The notes: a model not told the origin generated them from the sequence alone. A stretch of DNA of 56,914 nt from Roseomonas sp. KE2513 (GCF_016107305.1 NZ_RCVR01000030.1:1-56914), one strand, 5' to 3'. Counted from the first letter of the stretch, positions 8,355 through 17,018 are shown. A program made the numbers and translations.

Positions 8355-9316
8355 CGGCAGCCCGCCCCTGGCTGCCAGCGGCGTGAGTTGCGCTGCAGCC
8401 CCGGCTGGTCGGTGATCCGCACCGTACGGTCGCCGATGGCAAGACGCGAGCGCCCGCCATCCGCGGCGCTGCTCTCGAAGGCGATCCGCGGCTCCTCCAC
8501 CAAACCGGCGCGCAGCAGCACCCGGAAGCGGGCCATGCCGATCAGGTCGCGCTGTAGGCGGCCGAGGTCAGACAGGAAGATGTTGACTGCCTGCTTCTCG
8601 CCCTGGGCCCAGCCTTCGGCCACCCAGCGATCCCAGTATCGCACCTCCTCGCGGGTCCGTGGCAGGGCGGCGTCGGCCGGCCGCGCCGGGATGCCCCAGG
8701 ACCGCACGAGGTAGGAGCGCCAGTCCGGCGGCGCCGAGGTCAGCTGCGCCTCGCGCGTGATCTCGAAGATGCAGCTGGTTTCGCGGGCCACCTGCCCGTT
8801 CTCGCCCAGCGCGAACGCCATCTGCGCCTCCGACACGATCGGCGGGCGCATCAGCGTCTGGCCGCCCCCGACCGAGAGCACCAAGGGGCGGAAGTCGTAG
8901 GTGGTGGTGAGCTGAGCCTCGTAGCGGCGCAGCATCTCATTGATGCCGAAGGAGCGGGCCGCCAGACCTCCCTGGGCGCCATAGATGGTGGCGGCCTGGC
9001 GCAGCACCTCGGCGCGCCCGGTCTCGAGGCCGTCGCCCACCTGATCGCCGGAGCGGGCGGCCTGCAGCGCTTCCAACGAAGGCGGCGCCTCGACCCCCTC
9101 CACCACCGGCAGGGTGCTGGCGCCGGTGATGGGCTGGTTGATCTGGTCGGCCAGGGTGCGCGAGGCGGCCTCGTACTGCGTTTGTCCCGACATGGGCGGG
9201 CTCGCGAGGAAGCTGACCGAGCCCTCGGCGCGGGCGGCCGGCGCGAAGGCCAGGGCCGCGAGCGCCGTCGCGGCCAGCAGGGCGGGTCGCAGGCCGGAGC
9301 GACGGGGCTCAGACAT
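8351..9316 (-). CDS. dotC: Outer-membrane core protein DotC (TraI-like)
   Basis: 321 residues from the chosen ATG, which overlaps the dotD stop by 8 nt; an upstream in-frame extension of 27 residues would run inside dotD. The signal peptide ends near AARAEG at residue 28. Unlike Legionella DotC there is no lipobox cysteine at the cleavage site, so it may be a soluble or differently anchored periplasmic protein. The body carries DotC-typical FGINEMLRRYEAQLTTTYDFRPLV and WGIPARPADAALPRTREEV. DotC, DotD and DotH build the outer-membrane core complex. Confidence 0.9.
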   Translation of the reverse strand: MSEPRRSGLRPALLAATALAALAFAPAARAEGSVSFLASPPMSGQTQYEAASRTLADQINQPITGASTLPVVEGVEAPPSLEALQAARSGDQVGDGLETGRAEVLRQAATIYGAQGGLAARSFGINEMLRRYEAQLTTTYDFRPLVLSVGGGQTLMRPPIVSEAQMAFALGENGQVARETSCIFEITREAQLTSAPPDWRSYLVRSWGIPARPADAALPRTREEVRYWDRWVAEGWAQGEKQAVNIFLSDLGRLQRDLIGMARFRVLLRAGLVEEPRIAFESSAADGGRSRLAIGDRTVRITDQPGLQRNSRRWQPGAGCR

Positions 9317-9782
9317 GGTGGACCACCTGCACAGTGCGACTGGCGGGATCGAGTTGCACCGTGGCGTAGGCGCCGGCCTGTTCGCCCAGGGCCGCAAAGG
9401 CGTCCACCAGGGTGGTGGAGGGCAGGTTCACCGCCACGGCCACGGGCTGCGGCCGCTCCACCCCGGACACGACCACCGTGTAGCCGATGGTCCCGGCCAG
9501 CTTGCGCACGCCTTCGGCCAACGGCCCGTTCCAGGTGAAGGCCACCGGACGCCGGAGCTCCTCCGGCACTACCGGACCCTGGCCAGCGGCCAACGCCGGG
9601 CGGTTCAGGCCGCCGAGTTGGGCCATCTGCTGTCCCACCTGCTCCATCGAGCGGCGCAGGGCCACCTCGGGATTGGGCATGCCGGTGGTGACGATCTCGG
9701 TGGTCGGGCCTGTGCCGGCGCAGCCGGCCAGGGCCACGAGCCCCGCGAGTGCCACCGCCAACCTCAGTCGTGTGCTTGCCAT
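9309..9782 (-). CDS. dotD: Outer-membrane lipoprotein DotD (TraH-like)
   Basis: 157 residues from the chosen ATG. A lipoprotein signal peptide ends with LVALAGC (cysteine at about residue 20). After a linker, the C-terminal domain (about 75-157) has the secretin-N0-like fold seen in DotD: FTWNGPLAEGVRKLAGTIGYTVVV, then PSTTLVDAFAALGEQAG and a final beta strand. DotD helps DotC and DotH insert in the outer membrane. The ATG at 9782 was preferred over the one 12 nt upstream because the conserved motif then sits 41 nt away, as for other genes. Confidence 0.88.
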   Translation of the reverse strand: MASTRLRLAVALAGLVALAGCAGTGPTTEIVTTGMPNPEVALRRSMEQVGQQMAQLGGLNRPALAAGQGPVVPEELRRPVAFTWNGPLAEGVRKLAGTIGYTVVVSGVERPQPVAVAVNLPSTTLVDAFAALGEQAGAYATVQLDPASRTVQVVHHV

Positions 9783-9822
9783 GGGGATCTCCACCTCGTC
9801 GCAGCGGAGAGTGCGGGCATTC

Positions 9823-9833
9823 GGCGCGAACGG
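9823..9833 (-). promoter_or_regulatory. Conserved upstream motif, copy 3 (dotD)
   Basis: CCGTTCGCGCC read leftward, 41 nt before the dotD ATG, in a 73-nt gap after the preceding stop. Confidence 0.65.
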
Positions 9834-9855
9834 GATGCGCCTCTTGCGAAGGCCA

Positions 9856-10467
9856 TCAAGTCGCCAGTGGGTCGGGTTCGACGTAGCGCTCGCGGTACGG
9901 CCAGCGGTCGCCGTCCGGCTTGGTGGTCCGCACCAAGCATCGGTGCGTGACCAGTTCCACCCGCTCGGCGTCCGTCAGGTCCTCGTCGACCGGCGGGCCG
10001 GAAGTGCCAGCGCGGGAGCCGAGCACGTCGTGGGCGTCCACGTTGTAGAACAGGCGGCCGCCCTCGGCGTAGTCGCGCCGGAAGGCCGTGCGCCACTGCG
10101 AGTTCGACCCCCAACCCAGGCTAAGGTCCTCAGTGCGCCGGTGCCGGCGCCGCCGAGCGAAGTAGAGCGTGGTGCTGGTGGCGAGGTGGGAATCGAGCAT
10201 CCCCGGCTGGCACCGGACACGCACGCCGGCTCGGGCGAAAAGCATGTGGCCGAACCGCAGGGCCGGCCATAACACCTCGTCCACCACGGGCTCCTCGACG
10301 GTCGGATCTTCGACGACCCCGACGACCTCGTGGAAGAAGGGGGTGAAGCGGTCGCGCGCTGTGGGTTCGATGCCGAGGGCGCCGCAGAACCGAACCTCGG
10401 CCTGCGGGGTGAGGCCGGGCACGAACCAGCCGCTCAGTCGATCGTCGCCGCTGGGCGGCGGCTGCAA
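9856..10467 (-). CDS. Unknown protein, probably the 3' part of an amber-interrupted gene
   Basis: 203 residues if started at the TTG at 10467, a weak start with no clear ribosome-binding site. The same frame is open upstream to a TAG at 10507-10509 and continues protein-like beyond it (DLWT, stop, YALSRVHELLVLGLQ). The protein has basic stretches (RRRRHRR), a GRLFYNVDAHDVLG block and an acidic C-terminus, and no signal or membrane helix. It sits between icmB and dotD. I do not recognise the family. With the upstream ORF it would make about 270 residues. Either a pseudogene, a sequencing error, or two separate small genes. Confidence 0.5.
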   Translation of the reverse strand: MQPPPSGDDRLSGWFVPGLTPQAEVRFCGALGIEPTARDRFTPFFHEVVGVVEDPTVEEPVVDEVLWPALRFGHMLFARAGVRVRCQPGMLDSHLATSTTLYFARRRRHRRTEDLSLGWGSNSQWRTAFRRDYAEGGRLFYNVDAHDVLGSRAGTSGPPVDEDLTDAERVELVTHRCLVRTTKPDGDRWPYRERYVEPDPLAT

Positions 10468-10506
10468 GCCCAGGACGAGGAGCTCGTGGACGCGGCTCAG
10501 GGCGTA

Positions 10507-10671
10507 CTAGGTCCACAAGTCCTCGGCGGGGCCGGGTGGAGGGGCGGTGCCAAGGCTGCGGTAGTGAGCGAAGGCAGGCGCGAAGGCCGAGAGCCGTTCG
10601 GCGGCCGGCGCCAACAGGTCGCGCTCGGGGTTCCCGACGTCGTGTTCGAGAAGGTCGTCGTAGAGCTGCAC
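10507..10671 (-). CDS. Short ORF, probable 5' part of an amber-interrupted gene
   Basis: 54 codons from a GTG preceded by AGGA seven nt upstream. The translation reads like real protein (LYDDLLEHDVGNPERDLL, then RLSAFAPAFAHYRSLG) and ends at TAG, after which the same frame continues into the next unknown protein. A second in-frame TAG follows an ATG at 10686-10684, just before this ORF. Both TAGs could come from CAG by one change. Other genes here use TAG as a normal stop (for example icmB), so genome-wide recoding is unlikely. Confidence 0.4.
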   Translation of the reverse strand: MQLYDDLLEHDVGNPERDLLAPAAERLSAFAPAFAHYRSLGTAPPPGPAEDLWT

Positions 10672-10701
10672 GAAGATGTCCTACATCGTGGCAGACTAGG
10701 C

Positions 10702-10724
10702 GGTGTGTTCATCTTGAACACACC
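10702..10724. repeat. Perfect 10-bp inverted repeat after icmB
   Basis: Arms GGTGTGTTCA and TGAACACACC separated by 3 nt, 21 nt beyond the icmB stop and upstream of the interrupted unknown gene. It could form a stable hairpin in the leftward transcript or be an operator for a dimeric regulator. No U-run follows in the leftward direction, so it is not a typical intrinsic terminator; it may separate icmB from dotD expression. Confidence 0.6.
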
Positions 10725-10744
10725 TTCCCATCCCTCCGGTTGCC

Positions 10745-13700
10745 CTACTCGGCCGCCATCATCCGCCGCGGCGTCTCGTTGTCCTGCGCCACGTCGCGCA
10801 GCACGATGCCCAGGCCTCGGCCATCGGTCAGTTCGGTGGCCAGTTCGTCCACCACACCGGCCTCTGCCCGGGCGTCCAACTCGCCCCGCTTCAGGCGCTC
10901 GTTCTTGCGGCGGTCGATCTCGTCCACGGCCGAGCCACGCGGGAACACCCGCGCCAGACGGCGCAGCGCTTCCTTGAACCCCAGCGCGGCGTACAGCCGG
11001 TTGCGAAGCGCCGTGTCACCGGGCGTGGTGCTCAGCGCCCACAGCTCCACCGGCCCCAGGAAGTTCACCAGCATCTGCTCGTACTTGGCGCCCCCGGCCA
11101 GCAGCACCGCCAGGAACGGCGCACCCTTCGGACCCGGGCCCTGCAGGGCGAAGCGCACGACGTCGGCGCTGGCCTTGCTCAGCCCGAAGCGCTCGATGAC
11201 CTCGTTGCACTCCTTCTCGTCGCCGGTCTTGAGGATGAACCGTCCCGTGGACTGGCCAACAAGCTCCTCGCCCATGTCACTCAGCCGCTGCGACGCGAAA
11301 CCCAGCTGCAGGTTGTGCTTGCGCCCCTCGCGGACGTCCAGCGCTGCCTGATCGCGGACCTGGGGACTGCCCTTGGTGCGGTGCCACTCGTCGTAGTCGA
11401 GCCGCTTCACCGATTCCATGATCTCCTGGAACCGGGCGCGCTGGTGATCGCGCACCTTCTCCGGAACGTATTCGGCGTAGTCCGGGTGCAGGGTGAAGTT
11501 GCGCGCCAGGATATGCCGGGCCAGCAGGTACATCATCTCCGGCTGCCGATCGTTCACCGCCGAGCCGGTCGGCGCCACGGCGGCGAGATCCAGCACGATG
11601 ATCCGCGCCGGGCCAAAATCCAGCTTGGTCGGGGCGTTCAGCGTCGGGAACTTCTTGATGAAGTCGTAGATGTAGCGCTCGAACAGGCCGATCGCGTCCT
11701 CGCTCGTGGTGGCGATCTTCAACTCGTCGAAGATGTCGCGCACCTGATCACCCTTGGCCGCGATCACGAGATCCTCGAGCGTCGGCACCGCGTGGCGCTG
11801 CGCCACTTCGGCGAGCCGCCAATCCTGCCGGTCGACCAGGGCATCCACCACGTCACGCCACCACGGCTCGGCGTGCTCCAGCACGATGCCGTGCCGCGAC
11901 AGCGCGGCGTCGACCGTCGGCTCGACACCGGCCCGGTAGGGCTTGGGGGAGCCGCCGGGCACGTCGGTGCAGAGGCGGTAGGCCTCGTCGATGACGTAGC
12001 CGATCAGCTGGCTTAGGCCCTCGAAGGGCGTGTTCTGGCCCGGCGGCATGGTGGCCAAGGACAGGAAGTTCTGCAGGAACGCCTTCTCCATGGGCAGCGG
12101 ATAGGTGCAGCCCACCTGCAGGTCGAAGATGTTGAACTCGTAGCCCGCCCGGAACTGCATCGTCACGAAGATGGCCTCGTGCTCGCGCTCCGGTCCTAGC
12201 GCCTCTCGCACCAGCCGCACGAACCCCTGGGCGGAGGGTCCGATATCGGCCTTGCCGATCAGCGGTAGCTTCGCACCCCGCGAGCCCAGCACGGCGGTGC
12301 TGAGGCACAGGCCGAGGTTGATCGTGTTGGCGAGCACCGACTTCCCGGAGCCTGGCGGGGCCACGAAGATGTCGCACACGAGTGGGCGCTTGGAACTGCC
12401 GGCGGGCTCGTAGGGCCAGATCGCGCCGTCGGGCCGGGTGAACAGCACAGATCCCTGCTCCCAGGGCGAGGCGCAGCGGTTCCAGGGCAGCATGGCGAAG
12501 GCGTCGCCCAGCAGCGCGATGCCCGGCGTGCCGGTCGAGGCGAGTGCCAGGGCCGGGACGCTGCTCAACGCCCCCTCCAGGGGATCGCCCGCGATGCTGG
12601 TGGCCTTGCAGTTGCCCCAGCCTTCCAGCCGCTGCGTCAGGGTGGAGGCGCGACGGCGGAGCTTCTGGGTGTCGCCGGTCGGCGCCCAGGTGGCGAAGGA
12701 GGCCCTCAGCTTGACCCCAATATGGCTGTTGACGTCGCGCTCCTGCTTCAACGCCTCGAAGGCGCGGCGCACGTCGGCATTGCCGGGGAACATCGAGAAC
12801 AGGGTGGCGCCGAGCGACTTCAGCAGCATCGCCGATCGCCCGCCGCCCTCGATCAGGATCGAGCCACGCCAGGGGATGCGGTCCTGTCCGAGCCGGGCCG
12901 ACAGCTCGACGAAGGGCCGGGGGTCTTCCGGGCCGACGGCCATATCCACGGGAGCGTAATCGTTGTCGCCGATCCGGACCCGCTGGCCGCCCTGGGTCTC
13001 GGCGTCGGCGTGAAAGATCTGCTCGCGGATGGCGGGCCACAGCATGCCGGGCGCGGCGTCCACCTTTCGGGCCTCGTCCTCGGTCGCCCGCGGCATCACT
13101 CGGTCGCCCATGAGGGTGGCCTTCCAGTCCGACCCGGAGGTCTCGCGGTACACCGCCTCCCGCACCAGCTTCAGTGCCTCGTGCACGCCCAGCCTGCGGG
13201 TGGCGATGTCGTTGGCCTTCAACGCGGCCTCGACGCGCAGCACGAACGCGTTGTGACGCGCTGCCATGACCTCCGATCGGAGATAGTAGCGCTGGCTGTC
13301 ACCGGCGCGGGGCCCGGCCTTCGCCAGGGCGGACTGCTCCTCCCCCATCTGCTTGCGCTCCTCCTTGGTCAGGACGGAGCGGCGGGTCCACAGCACGTAA
13401 TAGGCCGCCTCCCAGCGCATGACCTTGGGCCAGAGCGCCGCGCGCTCGTTGAGCACGTCGCCGACGTCCAGACCGAGCTCGCGCGCGATGGTGCGGCAGG
13501 AGGCGAGGTTGAGGCGGTCGATCTCGACGGCCGACTGGTCGGGGTCGGAAATGAACCAGCCCATGATGGCGTGACCCGGGTCCTCCAGGGCGCCGGATAG
13601 GTCCATCCGCTGGGCGAGCGCGATGCGCTCGACGTCGGCGCGGGTGGCCATTCGCCGCATGCCCTCGATGCGGATGACGGTGAGGTAGTCGGAATGCTTG

Positions 13701-13807
13701 GTCACCAGCGCATCGCCGTGCGTGGTCTCGACGTCGCAGAAGGTGCCGATCGGCTGCTTCAGGGTAAGGGACAAGCCCGCCAGGAGGCGGGAGATGGCGC
13801 CGATCAT
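10745..13807 (-). CDS. icmB: Secretion ATPase IcmB/DotO (TraU-like, VirB4-related)
   Basis: 1020 residues, matching Legionella DotO (1009). Walker A (APPGSGKSVL) is near residue 480; a Walker-B-like strand (RIIVLDLAAV) is near 738. C-terminal parts carry GFASQRLSDMGEELV and RFILKTGDEKECNEVI, as in VirB4-class ATPases. DotO forms the large cytoplasmic ATPase ring onto which DotB docks. The start overlaps the icmJ stop (ATGA), and icmJ-icmB is the canonical order. It is the last gene before a strong inverted repeat. Confidence 0.95.
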   Translation of the reverse strand: MIGAISRLLAGLSLTLKQPIGTFCDVETTHGDALVTKHSDYLTVIRIEGMRRMATRADVERIALAQRMDLSGALEDPGHAIMGWFISDPDQSAVEIDRLNLASCRTIARELGLDVGDVLNERAALWPKVMRWEAAYYVLWTRRSVLTKEERKQMGEEQSALAKAGPRAGDSQRYYLRSEVMAARHNAFVLRVEAALKANDIATRRLGVHEALKLVREAVYRETSGSDWKATLMGDRVMPRATEDEARKVDAAPGMLWPAIREQIFHADAETQGGQRVRIGDNDYAPVDMAVGPEDPRPFVELSARLGQDRIPWRGSILIEGGGRSAMLLKSLGATLFSMFPGNADVRRAFEALKQERDVNSHIGVKLRASFATWAPTGDTQKLRRRASTLTQRLEGWGNCKATSIAGDPLEGALSSVPALALASTGTPGIALLGDAFAMLPWNRCASPWEQGSVLFTRPDGAIWPYEPAGSSKRPLVCDIFVAPPGSGKSVLANTINLGLCLSTAVLGSRGAKLPLIGKADIGPSAQGFVRLVREALGPEREHEAIFVTMQFRAGYEFNIFDLQVGCTYPLPMEKAFLQNFLSLATMPPGQNTPFEGLSQLIGYVIDEAYRLCTDVPGGSPKPYRAGVEPTVDAALSRHGIVLEHAEPWWRDVVDALVDRQDWRLAEVAQRHAVPTLEDLVIAAKGDQVRDIFDELKIATTSEDAIGLFERYIYDFIKKFPTLNAPTKLDFGPARIIVLDLAAVAPTGSAVNDRQPEMMYLLARHILARNFTLHPDYAEYVPEKVRDHQRARFQEIMESVKRLDYDEWHRTKGSPQVRDQAALDVREGRKHNLQLGFASQRLSDMGEELVGQSTGRFILKTGDEKECNEVIERFGLSKASADVVRFALQGPGPKGAPFLAVLLAGGAKYEQMLVNFLGPVELWALSTTPGDTALRNRLYAALGFKEALRRLARVFPRGSAVDEIDRRKNERLKRGELDARAEAGVVDELATELTDGRGLGIVLRDVAQDNETPRRMMAAE

Positions 13808-14487
13808 GCGGCCCTCCCCGGAGTTGCGGGGGTGGAGGCGGGGAGGGGGGCGGAAGCCTTCGGCTCAGCCCGGCCGGCCCAGGCGCGGAGCAGGCCGGGG
13901 TAGATGTCCTCGCCGCCCACCAGCATTCGGCCTGTGGGCACCAGCCGGACGCTTCCCAGCAGGTTGGCGCGGCCGCGGTAGGCACCGGAAGTGAGCGCCA
14001 GCAGAGCTGCACCGAGCACGCCGGGATCGGACGTTTTCAGCCGCGCTTTGGCCTGCTCCTCCCGGCCGAGCAGGGCCTTGAGAGCCCGCCACGCGGCCAC
14101 CGTGGCATCGGTGCCCCTGGCGGGGGGCACCTCCAGCGTGGGGTCGGCACCGGCGTCGAGCAGGGCGAGATGGGCCGAGCGCGTCAGCATGAACACTGCC
14201 GCCTGGCTCACCTCCGGCAGCCACGCCAGCACGAGGGACCGCTGGCGGGCGGCGACGTCGAGGTGCTGAGCGAGGTGGCAGAGGCTGCAGGCGGCGGCGA
14301 GGTTCGCCGGGGCGTGGTTAGCATGGTCGCTGTCGAGGTGAACCACCTCCTGCCGGCCGGCGGCGAAGGCACCGCAGAACCGGCAGGGAGCGTCGGCGGC
14401 GGCGGCGCGGCACTGCCGCTCCACGCCGGCCGTATCCACGCCCCAGGCGGAGCGGTGGGCGGACAGTGGGAGCGGCAGGTAGCGCAC
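13804..14487 (-). CDS. icmJ: Coupling-complex zinc protein IcmJ/DotN (TraT-like, HNH-type fold)
   Basis: 227 residues from a GTG at 14487, five nt beyond the icmD stop; Legionella DotN has 208. An HNH/zinc-finger pattern is clear: CRFCG (about residue 30), then HLDSDHANHAPANLAAACSLCH. In Legionella, DotN binds zinc through these cysteines and stabilises the DotL-DotM-IcmSW coupling complex rather than acting as nuclease. The remaining LTRSAHLALLDAGAD part and the C-terminal GEDIYPGLLRAWAG are consistent with the family. A long open frame upstream in the same phase is antisense-like and was not used. Confidence 0.88.
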   Translation of the reverse strand: MRYLPLPLSAHRSAWGVDTAGVERQCRAAAADAPCRFCGAFAAGRQEVVHLDSDHANHAPANLAAACSLCHLAQHLDVAARQRSLVLAWLPEVSQAAVFMLTRSAHLALLDAGADPTLEVPPARGTDATVAAWRALKALLGREEQAKARLKTSDPGVLGAALLALTSGAYRGRANLLGSVRLVPTGRMLVGGEDIYPGLLRAWAGRAEPKASAPLPASTPATPGRAA

Positions 14488-14492
14488 CGGGA

Positions 14493-14918
14493 TCAGTTCC
14501 CGAAGGTGACGGGGGCGTTGGTGCCGGTGATGGTGGCCGCGCCGCCGCTGGTCGTCTGCGCGGCCTTGCCGATCCAGGTGCCACCGGCGGCGAAGAGCCC
14601 GCACAGCACGAGGCCGGCGATCCCCTTGGAGAGCATGCCGCCCTCGCGCTGCTGGGGCTGCCGGGACTGCCAGAGCGCCCAGGCGCCGCCAACGAGGCAG
14701 AGCAGCGCGGCGAGGTACATGGCCATGGAGCCGACGTTGCCGCCAGCGGTGGTGGCCTCCTGCGCCATGGTGCTGACCTGCCCGCCGATCCCGGTCCCGG
14801 CCGCCTGGGCGAACGCCTCGCCCGAGGTGAGCAGGGCCGCGCCGGTGGCCAGCATGGCGGCGCTGGCCTTCAGCGACCGGCGGCGGGTGGAGACGATGAC
14901 GGGGCTGATGGACTTCAC
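14493..14918 (-). CDS. icmD: Membrane protein IcmD/DotP (TraR-like)
   Basis: 141 residues. The N-terminal signal-like segment (about 15-38, ending EAFAQA) and two membrane helices (about 66-84 and 97-113) with the intervening QSRQPQQREGGMLSKGIAGLVLCGLF match the IcmD/DotP family (Legionella 132 residues). It precedes icmJ, as in Legionella icmD-icmJ-icmB. Its role in the inner-membrane part of the channel is poorly known in any system. Confidence 0.85.
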   Translation of the reverse strand: MKSISPVIVSTRRRSLKASAAMLATGAALLTSGEAFAQAAGTGIGGQVSTMAQEATTAGGNVGSMAMYLAALLCLVGGAWALWQSRQPQQREGGMLSKGIAGLVLCGLFAAGGTWIGKAAQTTSGGAATITGTNAPVTFGN

Positions 14919-14978
14919 GGAGTTCGCTTTCCTGTTGCCGAGGAACCGTGCGGCGCCTCTGAAGGGAGATTCCGGGAA

Positions 14979-15006
14979 ATCGGCGCGCGCGGCGCCGATC
15001 TTTTTT
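14979..15006 (+). terminator. Hairpin with T-run between icmC and icmD, oriented rightward
   Basis: Stem ATCGGCGC/GCGCCGAT (8 bp) with a 5-nt loop, followed by C and six T on the + strand. As an intrinsic terminator it would stop transcripts running rightward, against the operon. In the leftward direction the stem is followed by only three T, so partial attenuation between icmC and icmD is possible. Confidence 0.4.
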
Positions 15007-15548
15007 CAGGTGTTCGCGCGAAACATCGTGGCCAGCAGACGCGACAGCGGCAGCACGTTGATGAGGGCCACACCGAAGGCGAACTGCACGAGGCAGCCGC
15101 CCTGTCCGCGGCGGCTGGCACCCCGCACCACGCTCCACCAGGCGAACACCGCCAGCAGTGCCATCATGGCGCCGAAGGCCTGGAAGAAGCCCTGGAACAC
15201 CTGCACGACGTTCACGATGGTCTCGGCCGGCGTTGCGCCGAGCACGCCGCCGGCGCCGACGGACGGGACGTAGCCGAAGGCGCCCCCGGTCCCCACGGTG
15301 ACCGAGCCGCCCCCGGAGTTGCTGGCCAGGGTCAGGATCCGCGGGAAGGCTGCGAACACGCCGCTCAGGATCAGCGACAGCACCGGGATCCACGGCTTGC
15401 CGCGGAACGGGTTCGCCGGCTGGGCCTGCTGCCAGAAGCCCCATCCGGCGAACAGGAAGGTGCCGATCGCCGCGAGGTAGGCGAAGGCCGGCACGAGGTA
15501 GGCGAGCGCGATGCCGATCTCGGCCGCGAAGTCGACGAAGCCCTGCAT
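15006..15548 (-). CDS. icmC: Membrane protein of the IcmC/DotE family (TraQ-like)
   Basis: 180 residues with about four membrane helices (near 10-32, 50-70, 115-135 and 150-170). The block FGWGFWQQAQPANPFRGKPW-like pattern (read here as LFAGWGFWQQ...NPFRGKPW) and the glycine-rich periplasmic loop agree with the IcmC/DotE/DotV family (Legionella IcmC 194 residues). The gene order icmG-icmC-icmD is canonical. DotE and DotV are related, so the exact ortholog is inferred from position. The start lies 11 nt after the icmG stop. Confidence 0.78.
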   Translation of the reverse strand: MQGFVDFAAEIGIALAYLVPAFAYLAAIGTFLFAGWGFWQQAQPANPFRGKPWIPVLSLILSGVFAAFPRILTLASNSGGGSVTVGTGGAFGYVPSVGAGGVLGATPAETIVNVVQVFQGFFQAFGAMMALLAVFAWWSVVRGASRRGQGGCLVQFAFGVALINVLPLSRLLATMFRANT

Positions 15549-15559
15549 GACGGCGCGCC

Positions 15560-16978
15560 CTACTGGATGGCGCCGCGCTCGGCGCGGACCACCCAGTTGC
15601 TGCCTTGCTGGGCGATGGCCGTGATCTTGCCGTAGCCCGGCACCTCGTCGCCCACGGCCACCTGCAACTGCGCGCCGCTATCTCCGGTCCGATCGACCTC
15701 CGACAGCATCGCGAGGCCGGGCGAGGCGGCCTGGACTCGGTAGCGGCGGCGCACGCCGTCGTTCGTCGCCTGGGCGGGGGCCTGCGTCCGGGCGGCGACC
15801 GGTGTGGCGGCGGGGGCGGGAGGCGCGGGTGGAGGGCTGGCGCTGGCCGGCACAGGGGGCGGCGCGGCGGCCGCACCCATGGCCGCGTTCATCGCGCCGC
15901 GTGCCTCGGCGAGGGCGAGGCGGCGCCCGAAGTCGGCTGTGGACGCCTCCAACCGGTCGCGCATGGCCGCGAGGTCGGTCTGCATCTGCCGATCACGCTC
16001 CTCCCGATTGCGCATGATCACCGCCATCTGCGTTACCAGGCCGAGCACATCGACCTGCTGCGGCGTGCTCATCGGGGCGGGACGCAGGCTGGCAGCGACC
16101 GCGACTGGATCGGCCGGTGCCGGTGTGGCGGGCGTCGGCGGCGGCACGACCACCACAGGAGCAACCCCCGCAGCGGACGTTGAAGCCGGGTTGGCCGCCT
16201 CGACAGGAGCCGGGGACGCGACCGCTGGAGCGTTCACTGCCGCGACGGCAGTTGCCGGAGCAGGAGCTGGCACGGCCGCGGCAGGCGCGATCGGCGTCGC
16301 GGCCGCCGCGGTTGCCACCGGGGGCTGGGCCGGCTGACCCGGTTCGGCAGGGCGCGGAGGCTCATCCACGCGTCGAGCGAGCGGCGCCGGCTGTGCCTGT
16401 TGGGTATCGCCCAGGCGGCGCGCCAGGGGCGTGGGCTCGATGGGACGGCGATCGGCCGCTGGCGGGACCGGCTCGGTGCGCGGCTGATCCGCCGTGCCGG
16501 ACGGCCGGGTCAGGTCCGGAGCGCCCTGGCGCTGCCGATAGGCCATCACTTCGTCCAGCTGTGCTTCGCGCGACGTGCGCGGGGCCGGCTCGCGAGCGGC
16601 CGGGGCCGGCACGGAAGCGGGAGGAGGCGCTGCAGCCATCTGGGCCGCCGGGGCCATCAGCCCGACCGCTTCCGCGGCGTGGCGCACTGAGGTCCCCGCG
16701 CTCTCGCGCGCGGTTGCGACCGCGTTCTGCACGCTCAGCGGCAGGATCGTGTTGTAGGGAGAAACGAGGAACACCCCAGCGCCCACCACGACCACGGCGA
16801 CCGCGACGGAGCCGAGTAACATGCCGTGGCGGCTCTTGCGAGGCGGCGCGGCAGGGGCGGAAGCGGCGGCGGGGGAGGCGGGGGGCAGTTCCCCTTCCTC
16901 CTCCCCCGGCAGCGCCATGCTGGGGCGCCGCGTCGACAGCGGCGGGATCAGCGTGTTGTCGGGGACGTGGGTGTCCAT
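15560..16978 (-). CDS. icmG: Inner-membrane protein IcmG/DotF (TraP-like)
   Basis: 472 residues; Legionella IcmG has 269. A cytoplasmic N-terminus of about 50 residues, one membrane helix (about 55-75), then a very long Ala/Pro-rich periplasmic linker containing a predicted coiled coil near 325-365 (MRNREERDRQMQTDLAAMRDR), and a compact C-terminal beta domain (about 415-472: RYRVQAASPGLAMLSEV, GDEVPGYGKI, NWVVRAERG). The linker explains the extra length. DotF is a non-core inner-membrane component that links the core complex to substrates. The conserved motif is 41 nt upstream, so this may begin a new transcript. Confidence 0.85.
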   Translation of the reverse strand: MDTHVPDNTLIPPLSTRRPSMALPGEEEGELPPASPAAASAPAAPPRKSRHGMLLGSVAVAVVVVGAGVFLVSPYNTILPLSVQNAVATARESAGTSVRHAAEAVGLMAPAAQMAAAPPPASVPAPAAREPAPRTSREAQLDEVMAYRQRQGAPDLTRPSGTADQPRTEPVPPAADRRPIEPTPLARRLGDTQQAQPAPLARRVDEPPRPAEPGQPAQPPVATAAAATPIAPAAAVPAPAPATAVAAVNAPAVASPAPVEAANPASTSAAGVAPVVVVPPPTPATPAPADPVAVAASLRPAPMSTPQQVDVLGLVTQMAVIMRNREERDRQMQTDLAAMRDRLEASTADFGRRLALAEARGAMNAAMGAAAAPPPVPASASPPPAPPAPAATPVAARTQAPAQATNDGVRRRYRVQAASPGLAMLSEVDRTGDSGAQLQVAVGDEVPGYGKITAIAQQGSNWVVRAERGAIQ

Positions 16979-17018
16979 GGTGCCCTACCTGTCTGAGACC
17001 GACAGGATGGGCGGACGC

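Noticed and set aside
9856-10671. Genome-wide amber recoding as an explanation of the in-frame TAGs
   Set aside because: icmB, the coiled-coil gene and others end in TAG with sensible C-termini, so TAG is a normal stop here.
13804-15876. 690-codon open frame on the - strand that includes icmJ
   Set aside because: Only the last 227 codons are real (icmJ). The upstream part lies over icmD, icmC and icmG in another frame and has no protein character.
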